DNA from: Micractinium sp. NFX-FRZ
Lineage: Eukaryota > Chlorophyta > Trebouxiophyceae > Chlorellales > Chlorellaceae
NCBI GenBank assembly: GCA_029339195.1
Contig: JAPTJF010000401.1
Span: forward strand, 1-50,430
DNA length: 50,430 nt
Direction of reading: 5' to 3'
Part shown: positions 1-12,657 of the stretch, piece by piece
How the letters are laid out: every line of letters begins with the position of its first letter
Position numbering within the stretch: the first letter of the stretch is position 1
Made by a program: the position numbers and the translations under genes
Notes under the pieces: model-generated
The model's input: the letters and a program-made list of their open reading frames with translations, nothing else
Databases searched by the model: none
What the model was told of the DNA's origin: nothing

Positions 1-261
1 GCACGGTAGTTACTGCAGCTGTCAAACAGTTGGCTTGCTGCTTGTTCATGGTTTATGAGCGGCAGAGCATTGCAGTCGGGCAGGCGAAGCCGTGTGTCAA
101 CATCAATGTTTCATGTGGATGTCACAGCAGGGACAGCCATGCCGAATGACAGCTGCTTTCCAAAGAACGCAGCTTAGCACCGCATATCTCAAGTCACACC
201 GTCTTCCTAATTGCCTGCTCGCTGCACGTCCTGCCCTGCCGCCCTGACTCCCCCCCTGCAG
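1..261 (+). other. 3' part of a MetH intron
   Basis: There is no coding signal. The sequence ends in a pyrimidine-rich tract and CAG acceptor at 259-261. It is recognisably homologous to the intron at 4461-4794 ahead of the matching exon of module 2: both share a block around 91-118 and 4618-4645 and a nearly identical final 50 bases. The middle parts have diverged by substitutions and small indels. This shows that the duplication copied introns as well as exons. Confidence 0.8.
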
Positions 262-2503
262 CGCGTGCGCATCCCCGTGTTCATCAGCGGCACCATTGTG
301 GACAACTCTGGCCGCACGCTGAGCGGGCAGACCAACGAGGCGTTCTGGAACAGCGTGAGCCACGCCAAGCCGCTGGCCATTGGGCTGAACTGCGCGCTGG
401 GCGCGCAGGACATGAAGCAGTACATCGCCAACCTGTCTGCCTGCGCGGACTGCTACGTGTTCTGCTACCCCAACGCGGGCCTGCCCAACGCCATGGGCGG
501 CTACGACCAGAAGGGCCCCGAGATGGCGGAGGACATCCGCCCCTTCTGTGAGCGCTGCTGTTGGGTTGGGTGGGAGTGGGGCTTGCGGTTGTTTGCTTGT
601 GAGGCTCAGAAGCTGGTTTGGTTTGAAGAGGAGTTGAGGTCTGTTTTGCATGCTTGTGAAAGGGTGGGAAGTCGTGCCTGATTAAAATCATGGGCAGTGG
701 TTTCGTGTGTGGCGCAGCACAACGCCTGTGCACGAGTCGCAGCAACGGAACGATGCTTGCCTGTCAGCAGAGGGAGAAGCACACTGGATATTGTCTGTCA
801 GTCTGCATGCAACAGTCATGTTTACAAAGTTCAGTGGTTTGTCGGGTCTCTCTTCCCCCACACATCACTAACATTGTAATGCCATACTTGCCTGCAGGCG
901 AGGAGGGCCTGGTGAACGCCATTGGCGGCTGCTGCGGCACCAGCCCCGAGCACATTGCCGCCATCCGCGACATGGCGCTGGCCTACCCGCCGCGCCAGCT
1001 GCACGAGGTGCCCGCGCAGCTGCGCCTGAGCGGGCTGGAGCCGCTGAACTACCAGCCCAACCTGGACAACCAGCGTGACACGTTCATGATGATTGGGGAG
1101 CGCTGCAACGTGGCTGGGTCGATCATCTACAAGAAGGCCATCGTGGACGGCGATTATGACAAAGCAGTGGGCATTGCACTGTCGCAGGTGTGTTGTCATG
1201 CCGCAGGAATGCTGCCGGAAAGTGAGCTTGTCTTTGCTATCGCCCGTCAGAACATGCCTTATTGTGCTGAACAGTGGCAGTCACGGTTTTACAAGTGAGT
1301 TGGTGTCTGTGTTTGTGAGCAAGGAGTCTAGGTTGTCGTAGAATGATAAGCACTGCATCGCATCAAGGAGGTGACACCTGTCCGCAGCAATCACTCAAGC
1401 CATGTGGCCCCTGCCACTGCAGGTGAACGCCGGCGCCCACGTGCTGGACATCAACATGGACGACGGCCTGATTGATGGCGTGCCCGCCATGACCCGGTTT
1501 GTCAACCTGCTGGTGTCGGACCCCGAGGCCAGCCGCGTGCCCTTCATGATCGACTCCTCCAAGTTCTTCATCATTGAGGCGGGCCTCAAGTGCTGCCAGG
1601 TGAGCGAGGGGGTACTAAGGAAGCGGGGTATCGAGGGGTTGGCAGGGAGGGCTGGTGGACATTGAAGCCGCTTGGCATTGGGGGCGTGAGCTTAGCTGGG
1701 CATGCAACCAACGCTTGCCTGGCTTGGGTAGTCTGCTTGCACATGCTTGCAAAAGCAACGAATGGTGGGGCTGATCAGGATAATATGTGTTTAACATGTG
1801 TGTCTACGCACTGCCACCCACCCATCCCTGGCTGCTGCCATAAGCATCCAACCATGTAAGCTTTACTGCGTATGTTCTTCAATCTACCATGTCTGCCTTG
1901 GCACTTGTCTACTGCAGGGCAAGACCATCGTCAACTCCATCTCGCTCAAGGAGGGCGAGGAGAAGTTCAGGGAGCAGGCCAACATTGTGAAGCGCCACGG
2001 CGCAGCAGTTGTGGTGATGGCGTTCGATGAGGAGGGCCAGGCGGCTGGGTATGCGGACAAGGTGGGTTAGGATCTGGTGTCAAGGTGGTTCAGAGCTGGT
2101 GAGGGTTGAAGTGTTCTGATGCGCTGATGCACATTGGAGTGTAATGGTAAATTCATCTGATATTGCAACCATATTGGATGCAGTAGATCAGCCTGCTGCG
2201 TGCATCATTCCGTTTTTTTTGTTTTCGGACTTTGTGATTCAGCCTCTCACTATTTTATCTGCACTCTGCCGAAGCGAATTCAGCACATAGATTAATCAAC
2301 TGAACAGCTGATGGCAGTTGCTTCTGCAGTTCTATTGTTGTGTTAACTATTTGGGTCATCAACATGTATTCAGCGTCCTGCTCACCCGGCTCGGAGCTGT
2401 GGTGGAATCGTCATCTTTACATCATCTCCTTCTTCTGCGCTGCAGGTGCGCATCTGCCAGCGCGCCTACCGCATCCTGGTGGAGGAGGTGGGCTTCAACC
2501 CGC

Positions 2504-2547
<44 letters not shown>

Positions 2548-3240
2548 CTGTCGGAGCACAACAACTATGCTGTGGACTTCATCCGCGCCACGCGTGAGAT
2601 CAAGCGGGTGTGCCCCGGCGCCAAGATCAGCGGCGGCGTGTCCAACATTGCCTTCTCCTTCCGCGGCAATGAGCCTGTCCGGCGCGCCTTCCACAGCGCC
2701 TTCCTCCATCACGCATGCAAGGCTGGCATGGACATGGGCATTGTCAATGCTGCACAGGTACGGAGTTGGGGCGAGGTCAAGTTTGCCTTGCTAGTTTGGC
2801 TGCAAATGGTTCAGTTTGAAATATGCAATCTCTGCCTGGTTGGTGCACATAAGTCGTTGACTACGATACTCTAGCAGATATGATAAAGCAATTGGCATTC
2901 GACCTATATACGTGCAAGACTCCTGATTCACGCTTGCCTGGTTGCATTTCTAGGTTGCACTTACCTGATGCACGCCAATGCACCCTGCTGCCATGCTTTT
3001 AAAAAACAACAATGTTGCCATGCCATGCCTATAATTTCTGCAGGTTGTTTCCTGCACTTGATCAATCCTGTGACCTGCACCGTTTGGGTGCTCGTTTGGT
3101 GCCCTGCAGGTCCAGGCCGATGTGTATGAGAAGATTGACAAGGAGCTGCTGGAATATGTTGAGGACGTGCTGCTCAACCGCTGTGAGAACGGCACTGAGC
3201 GGCTCCTTGAGTATGCTGGCACCCTGGACCCCAAGAGCAA
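262..3240 (+). other. MetH module 1: extra Hcy (C-terminal half) + folate domains + truncated cap
   Basis: This is the upstream unit. Exon 262-547 is the second half of the homocysteine-binding barrel, and its GLNC cysteine is at 391. Exon 898-1187 carries the GGCC pair (930-935) and opens the pterin-binding domain (ERCNVAGS). Exons 1423-1599, 1918-2061 and 2446-2757 complete the folate barrel with intact DINMDDG, MIDSSKF and [10 protein letters not shown]. Exon 3110-3510 starts as the cobalamin cap helices ([18 protein letters not shown]) but then leaves the MetH pattern. It never reaches the B12 domain. The first half of this unit's Hcy domain should lie left of position 1. No stop or frameshift is visible, and every motif I could check is intact. 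Confidence 0.85.
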
Positions 3241-6200
3241 GCCCACCGCAGTGCGCAAGCTTATCGAGGAGTCCGGCCCTGTGTATACTCCCAAGCTGAA
3301 CCCTGTGCCTGTCGGCGTGGACACGCTGGCGCCTGAGGCTGACCTGCCGCCGGTGCCCACCTACAAGCCATGGGTGGACTCGCTGGCCAAGTCTGAGGTG
3401 TTTGAGCAGCTGGAGTCGCTGATGAAGGAGCGCATCATCTTCATTGACGGCGCCATGGGCACCATGATCCAGCGCTACAAGCTGGAGGAGGAGGACTTCC
3501 GGGGCGACCGGTGAGCTTGGGGTGTTGCGATCCCGCTGACAAGAAGAAGAGACATGGTTGCGGCATGCTGCAGTGAAGTCAGTTGCCTACAATGCTGCAT
3601 TCCAATCAGTTGCCTGCTCTTCGCAGCACCAGAGATGTGATGCGTGGTCATTTGTCATGCGTGCGTAGTGTCTTAGCCCTGGCCAAGATGCATGCTTTAA
3701 GTATGCACCTTGCAAGATGCCAGCGCCTGCTTTGCTTTGAGTAGCATTCTTTTTACTCGACTGCTGCAGGTACAAGTCCCACGGCCACGAGCTCAAGGGC
3801 AACAACGACATCCTGGTGCTGACGCGGCCCGACGTGATTGAGGAGATCCACACTGCCTACCTGGCGGGGGGCGCCGACATCATTGAGACCAACACCTTCA
3901 ACGGCACCACCATCTCGCAGGTGGGTGCACGGCTGAGCAGGGTTTGATGACGGGTCATTGATGGCTGTTGCAGTGCAGTGCAGTCTGTTGAGCATCCGGT
4001 CATGGCAGGCTTGGATGTAATGCCACACAGGCCTTGCTCTGCAAAGCCTGGAGATGTGCACATGCATGTTGACTGCTTGTGTTTGACGTTACCCCCTCGT
4101 GTACCTGCTCGCGTGCAGGCCGACTACCAGCTTGACCAGCTGGAGGAGGTGATGGAGATCAACCGCGCTGCGGCGCGGCTGGCCAAGAAGGCCACCGCCG
4201 CGTACATGGCTGCCCACCCGGGGAGCCGTAAGCTTGTGGCGGGCGCCATTGGGCCGACCAACAAGACGCTGAGCGTGAGCCCCAGCGTGGAGAACCCGGC
4301 GCTGCGTGGCATCACGTACGACGAGGTGGAGCAGGCGTACTTTGAGCAGGCCAAGGCGCTGTACGAGGGCGGAGTGGACATGTTCCTGGTGGAGACCATC
4401 TTTGACACGGGCAACGCCAAGGCCGCCATCTACGCGCTGGAGCGCTTCTTTGAGGAGCAGGTGGGGCCTGTGCCAGGCAGGTGGTGTGCAGGTGGCGGGT
4501 CTGGCAGTCTTGTAGGATCAAGCGCACTTTAGATACTCTTAGCATCGACGCTGTCATACAGTTGCCTGGATGCTTGGTTAAGAAGCAAGAGCAGCAAAGC
4601 GTTGCAGTTAGGCACGCAGCCGTGTGTCAACATCAATGTTTCATGTGGATGTGAACAGCAGGGATGGTCATTGGCGAATGGCTGCTGCGTTTCAGAGGAC
4701 AGCTCAGCACCGCACATCTCAAAGTCGTCAATTGTCCTCCTCATTGCCTGCTCGTTGCACGCCCTGCCCTGCCGCCCTGACTCCGCCCCTGCAGCGCGTG
4801 CGCATCCCCGTGTTCATCAGCGGCACCATTGTGGACAACTCTGGCCGCACGCTGAGCGGGCAGACCAACGAGGCGTTCTGGAACAGCGTGAGCCACGCCA
4901 AGCCGCTGGCCATTGGGCTGAACTGCGCGCTGGGCGCGCAGGACATGAAGCAGTACATCGCCAACCTGTCTGCCTGCGCGGACTGCTACGTGTTCTGCTA
5001 CCCCAACGCGGGCCTGCCCAACGCCATGGGCGGCTACGACCAGAAGGGTCCCGAGATGGCGGAGGACATCCGCCCCTTCTGTGAGCGCTGCTGCTTGGTT
5101 GGGTGGGAGCGGGGCTTGCCGGTTGTTTGTGTGTAAGGCTCAGAAGCGTGGTTTAGCTGCTAGCAGCACTTGGGATCTGTGATGCACGCAAATGGGAGGA
5201 GGCTGGAGTTGTGCATGTGTGAAGTTAGGGGCAGAGTTTTTGTGTGGGATGTTTTTGCGTGACTGTTATCAGTGGCACAAGCGCTTGCCTGTGCACAGGG
5301 GCAGAGCTTGTGCATGTCATGCCAACCAGCAGCACAATGCTTGGTGCACGTCTGTCAGCAGCAGACAAGTTTGTGCTCCTCAGCAGCGGTAGAAACATTA
5401 AGAGTGCAGTTTATCAGTCTGCACAAGACCCACGTTCAGGTGCACATGCTTCAGCGGTTTGCATGCACCATTATTTCCACCACACAGCACCAACCCTGGC
5501 ATGTTGCACGTCTGCCTGCAGGCGAGGAGGGCCTGGTGAACGCCATTGGCGGCTGCTGCGGCACCAGCCCCGAGCACATTGCCGCCATCCGCGACATGGC
5601 GCTGGCCTACCCGCCTCGCCAGCTGCACGAGGTGCCCGCACAGCTGCGCCTGAGCGGGCTGGAGCCGCTGAACTACCAGCCCAACCTGGACAACCAGCGT
5701 GAGACGTTCATGATGATTGGGGAGCGCTGCAACGTGGCTGGGTCAATCATCTACAAGAAGGCCATCGTGGACGGCGATTATGACAAAGCCATGTCCATTG
5801 CACTGTCACAGGTGGGACCTCTGTCGAGCAGTCAGCCATTCTTCCTGAAAGCCCGTCCGAAAACGCCAGATTGTGCTGAATAGTTGCAGCCCAACGCTTT
5901 CAAGGAAGTAGGTGTCTGTGTTTGTGAGCAAGAACTCTAGGTTGTTGTCAGGGTCCCATGCACTGCAGCAAAAATGCCAAATCACAAGCTGCGTCCCCAC
6001 CCCCTGCCACTGCAGGTGAACGCCGGCGCCCACGTGCTAGACATCAACATGGACGACGGCCTGATTGATGGCGTGCCCGCCATGACCCGGTTTGTCAACC
6101 TGCTGGTGTCGGACCCCGAGGCCAGCCGCGTGCCCTTCATGATCGACTCCTCCAAGTTCTTCATCATTGAGGCGGGCCTCAAGTGCTGCCAGGTGAGCGA

Positions 6201-7054
6201 GGGGTTACTGGGGAAGGGTGTTGCAGTTTTGGCTGTGCCTGCATAACCAGTTTTGGCGGTGCCTGCATGAGTATGAGTAAACATGCCGTCGATGCTTGCC
6301 CGACCCAGGTTGTCAGCATGCCTGTGCAGTCAAGGTGGCAAGGCAAGAAGGCTTTTGTTAGAAAACGTGGTTATTTTTGCAAGTCCACCTACCCAATCCT
6401 TGCCATGATCGTCCAGCAATGTTTGCTTATGGTGTGTGTGCTCCGCAATCAACCGTGTCTGCCTTGGCACTTATCTACCTGCAGGGCAAAACCATTGTGA
6501 ACTCCATCTCGCTCAAGGAGGGCGAGGAGAAGTTCAGGGAGCAGGCCAACATTGTGAAGCGCCACGGCGCGGCAGTGGTGGTGATGGCGTTTGATGAGGA
6601 GGGCCAGGCGGCTGGGTATGTGGACAAGGTGGGTTTAGAGCTGTTCCGCAACGTGATCTATTGCTGTTGGACAACGTATGTTCCGATGAATTGGGTTTGC
6701 ATAAATTGAAAGTGCAACCGCTGGCAGTTTAGTTTAGCAGTTCGCTCAGGTGGGCATCCATCAGTTTGGTTCGTTTCCTAGAAATTATTTTGTCGTATTA
6801 TTTTTATAGTCAACTACAAAGCTCCTGCAAAGCATGTTAGCTGTACATCTGCAGTCTGTTGTTGTGCCATTGATTTTGGCTCTGGTTGGCAGTTCACGTG
6901 TCTTGGTTTTCAACAGTTGATCAGCCTACCGCTCGCCGAGCTTTGAGCTGTGGTTGCAACGTCATCTTTACATCATCTCCTTCTTCTGCGCTGCAGGTGC
7001 GCATCTGCCAGCGCGCCTACCGCATCCTGGTGGAGGAGGTGGGCTTCAACCCGC

Positions 7055-7098
<44 letters not shown>

Positions 7099-10000
7099 CT
7101 GTCGGAGCACAACAACTATGCTGTGGACTTCATCCGCGCCACGCGTGAGATCAAGCGCGTGTGTCCCGGTGCAAAGATCAGCGGCGGCGTGTCCAACATT
7201 GCCTTCTCCTTCCGCGGCAATGAGGCGGTGCGGCGCGCCTTCCACAGCGCGTTCCTGCACCACGCGTGCAAGGCTGGCATGGACATGGGCATCGTCAATG
7301 CTGCACAGGTGCGGGGCGGCAGTGGGTCAGTATTTAATGCAGTATGTTGTCTGTGGTTCAGCTTGTCTCTGGTTCAGCTTACAACAAATTCACCTGTTAA
7401 CCCTTGCTTGTCTCTGGCGCCGCACGGCACTCAGCTAAGTGCACCGTGAGGGGCTGAGTGCACGCCCTGGCCCTTTTGTATCTGCCATGCATCTCCGATT
7501 GCACCGACTGCTTCGTCCGATCATGCGTCTTGCTTCGTCCGATCTTGCTGATAAGGTGCCGACAGCATGGAAACTGCCGTGCTTCCCCCCAACTCCCAAC
7601 AGCTTGTCAGTTGCTATGCTGCATCAACACCAGCACCTGCTATGTTTGTGGCCGTTTGCAGCTGTTGCATGCAAAGTACCATGCCTCGTCAACATGCCTG
7701 CGCTACATGCTACATTGACCCGCCCTCTGCTGTCGTGCGCCTACAGGTCCAGGCCGACGTGTATGAGAAGATCGACAAGGAGCTGCTGGAATTTGTGGAG
7801 GATGTGCTGCTCAACCGCTGCGAGAACGCTACGGAGCGCATGATGGAGTACGCCGCCACCCTGGAGCCCAAGTGCAAGCCCACAGATGTCAAGAAGAAGG
7901 GCCAGGCACTGTCGGCAGCTGGCGGCCCGAAGAAGGTATGTTTGTTTATTGCAATGGAAAAATAGCAGCTCATGCAGGTGATGTGTGGCTTTTGGCGCTG
8001 GCCAACCAGAACCTGGCATATGTAGCTACATGCTGCAAGCAGTTTTCGCGTTGACAATGTGTCCTCGACCTGTTGCAGGCCTCATGGCGTGATGAGCCGG
8101 TGGAGAAGCGGCTGGAGCATGCCCTCATCAAGGGCATTGACGAGTTTGTGGTCGCAGACACGGAGGAGGCGCGCATCAGTGGCCGCTACCCGCGGCCGCT
8201 GAACGTGATTGAGGGGCCGCTTATGGATGGCATGAACGTGGTGGGCGACCTGTTCGGCGCCGGCAAGATGTTCCTGCCCCAGGCAAGTCCACTGCCGCAT
8301 GCCTGTCTTGTCAAGTATTGGTCGTGGCGTTGCGCAGGAAGTTGTTGTGTGCTCACCATGCGTGCTGTTGTGCTTCTGACTGTCAAGTGTGCATGCCTGC
8401 ATGCCTCAATGAATGCCCGTTTCTGCTTCCTGGGGTTGGGCATCATTATGTGCATGCAGTCCCTCAGCTTCCCCTGCCCTGCGCCACCGCGCCTGTTCCT
8501 GCCACCACCCTGCAGGTGATCAAGTCAGCACGCGTGATGAAGCGCGCTGTGGGCCACCTGGTGCCCTTCATTGAGGAGGAGAAGCGGCTGTCGGGTGCAA
8601 CGGGAGACGACAATGCGGGCGTCATCATCATGGCCACCGTCAAGGGAGACGTGCACGACATCGGCAAGAACATTGTGGGGGTGGTGATGGGCTGCAACAA
8701 CTTCAAGGTGCGGAGTGCTTGGAGAGATGCCAGTGTTTGCAGACTGCAGTCTATTTGTGAGGGCCTGGTGCGCCGCTGGCATAAGTTCTGGCAAGAGGAG
8801 CTGCGGCAAGGGCTGAGATATGCAGCAGGTTATGCCCATCGCCTTGTGTGCCTGCTTGCCCCTGAGTGCAGGTCGTGGACGTGGGCGTGATGTGCCCGTG
8901 GGAGAAGATTCTGGACGCTGCCGTGGAGCACAAGGCCGACATCATTGGCCTGTCTGGACTCATTACCCCATCGCTAGACGAGATGGTGCGGTTGGTGCTG
9001 CATTTGCTGTTAGGCTTGCTCAAGCGAAGAGAAGCTGGCTAGATGCAGCTTGTGCCAGCAGGGGCAGCCATGGTATGAAAGCAAGGCGTGCTGAGCTGTG
9101 CGAGCAACCGCCAAGCTATGCTTTAACCTGTGCCCTGCACCTGCTGCTGCCCACGACGACAGGTGACAGTGGCCAAGCGCATGGAGGAGCGCGGCCTGAA
9201 GCTGCCACTGCTGATTGGCGGTGCCACCACCTCCAAGATGCACACGGCCGTGAAGATCGAGCCGCAGTACAGCGGGCCGGTGGTGTATGTGCTGGATGCC
9301 TCACGCTCCGTGCCCGTGGCGCAGAGCCTGCTGGACGCCAGGCAGAAGGACGACTTTGTGGCCGACATCAGGCACGTGGCAGGGAACGGTGCATGCCAGC
9401 AAAGCTCTGTGACGAGGCGCGCACCTGCCAGTTGAAAACAATGCGCTGCCTTGGTCAGCTGATTGCGCTTCAGGGTGAAGTGCGCAAGTGCAGAGGCCTG
9501 ACTGTCCCCAGGATTGTCAACTGACAGGTGCTGCCCTGGCCCCTGTTATCCCGCCCTGTGCAGGGAGCAGTACGCTGAGATGCGGGAGGAGTTTTACGCT
9601 GGGCTGGAGGACCGCCGGTACCTGACGCTGGGTGATGCGCAGAAGAAGGCGCCCAAGGTGGGGCGGCGGAACCAGGAATCTTGCTATTCTGAATGAACCC
9701 TGGTCGAGCACCGTGCTCTGGCCTTGTGCGCGAATTGCCACTTCCCCCCTTGTCCTAACAATGCGTCTGATGCCCATGTGACCTCCCTCCCTGGCAGGTG
9801 GACTGGACGGCACCCGCCAACGCGCCCACCAAGCCCAACCTGCTGGGCACCAAGGTGTACCGTGACTTCCCCATCGAGGAGCTGCTGCCCTACATCGACT
9901 GGAACCCCTTCTTCTCGGTGAGTTCGTGCTGTGCACCTTGTTCAGGCATTGCTGTCGCTCAGACACGAGCTTGGAACCCGGTACAAGCGAGTGCTGCCCC

Positions 10001-12020
10001 TGCTTCCAGGCAAGAATTGCCTGTTTTTGCTGTTTGTCCTAGTTGGCTGCGTGAATGCCAGCAAGCAGCCGCAAAGCAGACTGTGGTGGTTTGTTTCATC
10101 TGTACAAGCACAAGGGCACGGAAGCTGGACGGATGGGTCCGATGCCGGGTGCATGCCAACCTCACTGCATTCCGCTGCTCCCGCCCGCCTGCTGCTCTCT
10201 GGCCCGCAGGTATGGCAGCTGCGTGGGCGCTACCCCAACCGTGGCTACCCCAAGATTTTCAACGACGAGGCGGTGGGAGGAGAGGCCAAGAAGCTGTTTG
10301 AGGAGGCGCAGGCCATGCTGCAGGTGAATACTTTTGCCATGGGCTGGACGGTCAGTTGACTGAGGGGAGGGGCAAGAATCTGCAGAGTGCCTCGCAAATG
10401 GATGGTGTCAGGCTTGCCAGTGGTGGAGGATGCACCTTGGGATTCTCCCGCAGCAAACGTTGATGCCTTCTCTTCTCTAATGCCCCACTCACGTTGTTGT
10501 TTCCCACGCCTGCAGGACATCATCAAGCACAAGAAGCTGAGCATGGTGGGCATTGTGGGCATTTACCCCGCCAATACGGTGGGCGATGACATCGAGGTGT
10601 ACACAGACGAGAGCCGCGCAGAGGTAAGGACAGGCAGGGAGGGCGCACAAGAAGTGGTGCACATGAACTGCGAGAAGTACCGGATGCGAGTTGGATGCAT
10701 GAATTGTGCATTGCTGAGCACACCAAATCACAACAGAAATGCCGTCGATCAGCCAGCCCATGCGTTTGCAATGAGCTGTCACCGACCCTTGGTGCCGCTC
10801 TTGCCCTCTCCTGCTCCCTGTTCACAGGTGGCAGCCCGCTTCCACGGGCTGCGCCAGCAGGCGGAGAAGGACAGCGGCGAGGCCTACTACTGCCTCTCAG
10901 ATTTCATTGCCCCCCGCTCTACCGGCATGGTCGACTACCTCGGCATGTTTGCCAACGCGGGTGAGTTACAGCATGCCAAGTAGGCATCTGGCACACTAGG
11001 TATCCTCTTGTACGTCATTGTGGCAACCAGCCAACAGAGCATTGCATTTGTCCGCACGGCTGGCCCTGACTGTACTCTGCCATCTTGTCCCACTGCTATC
11101 ACCGCTTCCCGCAGCCACGGGCTTGGAGTCCATGACTGATGCCTTCAAGGCTGCGGGCGATGACTACAACTACATCATGGCTGAGGCACTGGCTGACCGC
11201 CTGGCTGAGGCGCTTGCTGAGAAGCTGCACGAGCTGGTGCGGCGCGAGGTGTGGGGCTACGCTGCTGACGAGGCGCTCAGCGTGGACGACATGCTCAAGG
11301 TCAAGTACCGAGGCATTCGCCCCGCGGCTGGCTACCCCAGCCAGCCTGACCACACGGAGAAGCGCACAATGTGGGACCTGATGAAGGTGGAGGAGCAGGT
11401 GCGCTCTGTTTGGGGTGCGGCCGTCGACGGGAAAGGGCACCTCGGCTTGCGGCATGCCATGGCTTGATCCTCAAGATCAGTGTAGCATTGTGTCGAGTTG
11501 CGGACAGTTGTGTCGGCAGTGATGCCTCGACTGCGCCACAGTTGATGGCGACATAACAGCGGTGGACACATCCTCCACCACACGCACAGCCTTCGAGCTT
11601 GCCTCTTCTGTGTACCTGCCTGCAGATTGGCATGCAGCTGACCGAGTCCATGGCGATGCTGCCCGCGTCAGCAGTGTCGGGCCTCTACTTTGCCAGCCCG
11701 GTGTCCAGCTACTTTGCAGTTGGCAAGGCAAGTGGAACCGTGGCATGTGAAGGGTCGGTGAAGCGTGGTGCCACAGCCGCTGGATGGGAGCCGGTCGGGC
11801 AGAACATGAGGCCTTGGTGCATATGCCAAGCGGTGGCTGTTGCTGTGTTTGCTTGGAGAGAAGCCCAGGTGCACCTTGCAGGCAAGCTAAAGCTCCCCGT
11901 ATTTGCCGCATCTTACTGCAGATCACGCCAGACCAGGTGGAGGACTATGCAGCGCGCAAGAAGATGGCGCTCGAGGAAGCCCAGAAATGGCTGCGGCCGC
12001 TGCTCAACTACGAGCCATGA
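262..12020 (+). CDS. METH: Cobalamin-dependent methionine synthase with duplicated Hcy/folate modules (5' end outside window)
   Basis: MetH moves a methyl group from methyl-tetrahydrofolate through cobalamin to homocysteine, giving methionine. I place 26 exons in the window: 262-547, 898-1187, 1423-1599, 1918-2061, 2446-2757, 3110-3510, 3770-3920, 4119-4460, 4795-5080, 5522-5811, 6016-6192, 6485-6628, 6997-7308, 7747-7935, 8079-8282, 8516-8707, 8872-8985, 9163-9371, 9564-9657, 9798-9917, 10210-10323, 10516-10623, 10828-10960, 11115-11398, 11626-11727, 11922-12020. All phases agree, giving 1757 residues and a TGA stop. The animal enzyme is about 1265 residues. The order is Hcy C-terminal half, folate domain, short cap segment, then a complete Hcy, folate, cap, B12 and activation series. 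Visible motifs are GLNC and GGCC zinc ligands (both units), [22 protein letters not shown] (cobalamin His at 8654) and the activation-domain [12 protein letters not shown]. Three introns have GC donors (8283, 9372, 11728). Identity is certain. That both units lie on one mRNA is inferred from the uninterrupted frame. Confidence 0.9.
3240..3510 (+). other. In-frame fusion junction between MetH modules
   Basis: Within one uninterrupted exon the cap segment of module 1 runs into about 60 residues of proline- and valine-rich linker (around 3240-3421). It then continues into the start of a second homocysteine-binding domain ([16 protein letters not shown], from 3425). An in-frame ATG at 3422 sits where a stand-alone MetH would begin. 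An independent second gene could therefore start here, but the exon opens with a good 3' splice site at 3109 and stays open throughout, which favours one long transcript. Confidence 0.75.
3422..12020 (+). other. MetH module 2: complete methionine synthase
   Basis: From the second Hcy-domain start this unit encodes about 1250 residues, the usual full length. It holds the Hcy barrel (3425-5559, zinc cysteines at 4924 and 5554-5559), the folate barrel (to about 7308), cap (7747-8282, including [20 protein letters not shown]), B12-binding Rossmann domain (8516-9657, lower axial His at 8654) and the AdoMet activation domain (9798-12020, containing [13 protein letters not shown] and [12 protein letters not shown]). 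Nothing is missing, so the window contains a functional-looking methionine synthase whatever module 1 does. Confidence 0.9.
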
Positions 12021-12657
12021 CGAGCCAGCCCACTGGCCTGCATTTGCTGTCGTTTTTTGCTGTTGCTCTTGCTACCATTGCATTCAAACCAGTTCCGTCT
12101 GTGTTCTGTGCTCCAGACTGATTTAACGAAAAAGCAGCTACCTTGCTACCCAGCCCCCCAGTGTGGCCCAAAAGCGGTAGTCCAGCACAAGCTAGCCGCA
12201 TGATTGATTGTTTAAGGAAACACGTGGTGCGGCCTACCAGACCACCTCAGAAGAGGGCAATGAAAGAGCGTCAAACATGACCACCAACTTCATTGCCGCA
12301 GCCGATGCCCACGCAGGCGTGGCTGGGCGGGTTGGGCGCTGCTGCAGCTGGGAGGGGCCCCGGCTTTGCGGTCTTCACGCACAAACACTGTTAAAAAGGT
12401 AGGCGGGGCAGGTACTGCTCACAGCCACTAGAAAATTCAGCATACACCTTTTGTTGGCAGGCAAGGGACAAGTGTGTCGACTTCGAGGCAGGTAGGTATC
12501 CTCGGCAAAAAATGGGGCAGGCCTGGCGTCAATTGCATGTGTTTCGTTTGTTTGTTCATTCGCTAACAGGCGCCGCTGCGTGGCTTGCACGCTCGTAGAC
12601 GGGCTGGCAGCAAGCTGGCGGCCTCAGGTTCAGCGGCGCCCCACACGTCCTCTCTGC
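12021..12657. other. Convergent intergenic region between METH and phosphorylase
   Basis: These 637 bp separate two genes that face each other and must contain both 3' UTRs. I see no convincing reading frame, RNA gene or repeat here, and no clear TGTAA-type polyadenylation signal on either strand close to the two stops. Confidence 0.6.

Noticed and set aside
3422..12020. Two separate adjacent METH genes instead of one fused gene
   Set aside because: No stop codon, 3' UTR or promoter-like gap lies between them, and one open exon with its own acceptor spans the junction. Kept as an alternative under the internal-start finding.
1..12020. Duplication as an assembly artefact
   Set aside because: The two blocks have clearly different introns and several coding differences, so they cannot be one locus assembled twice. 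Only long reads could settle this fully.
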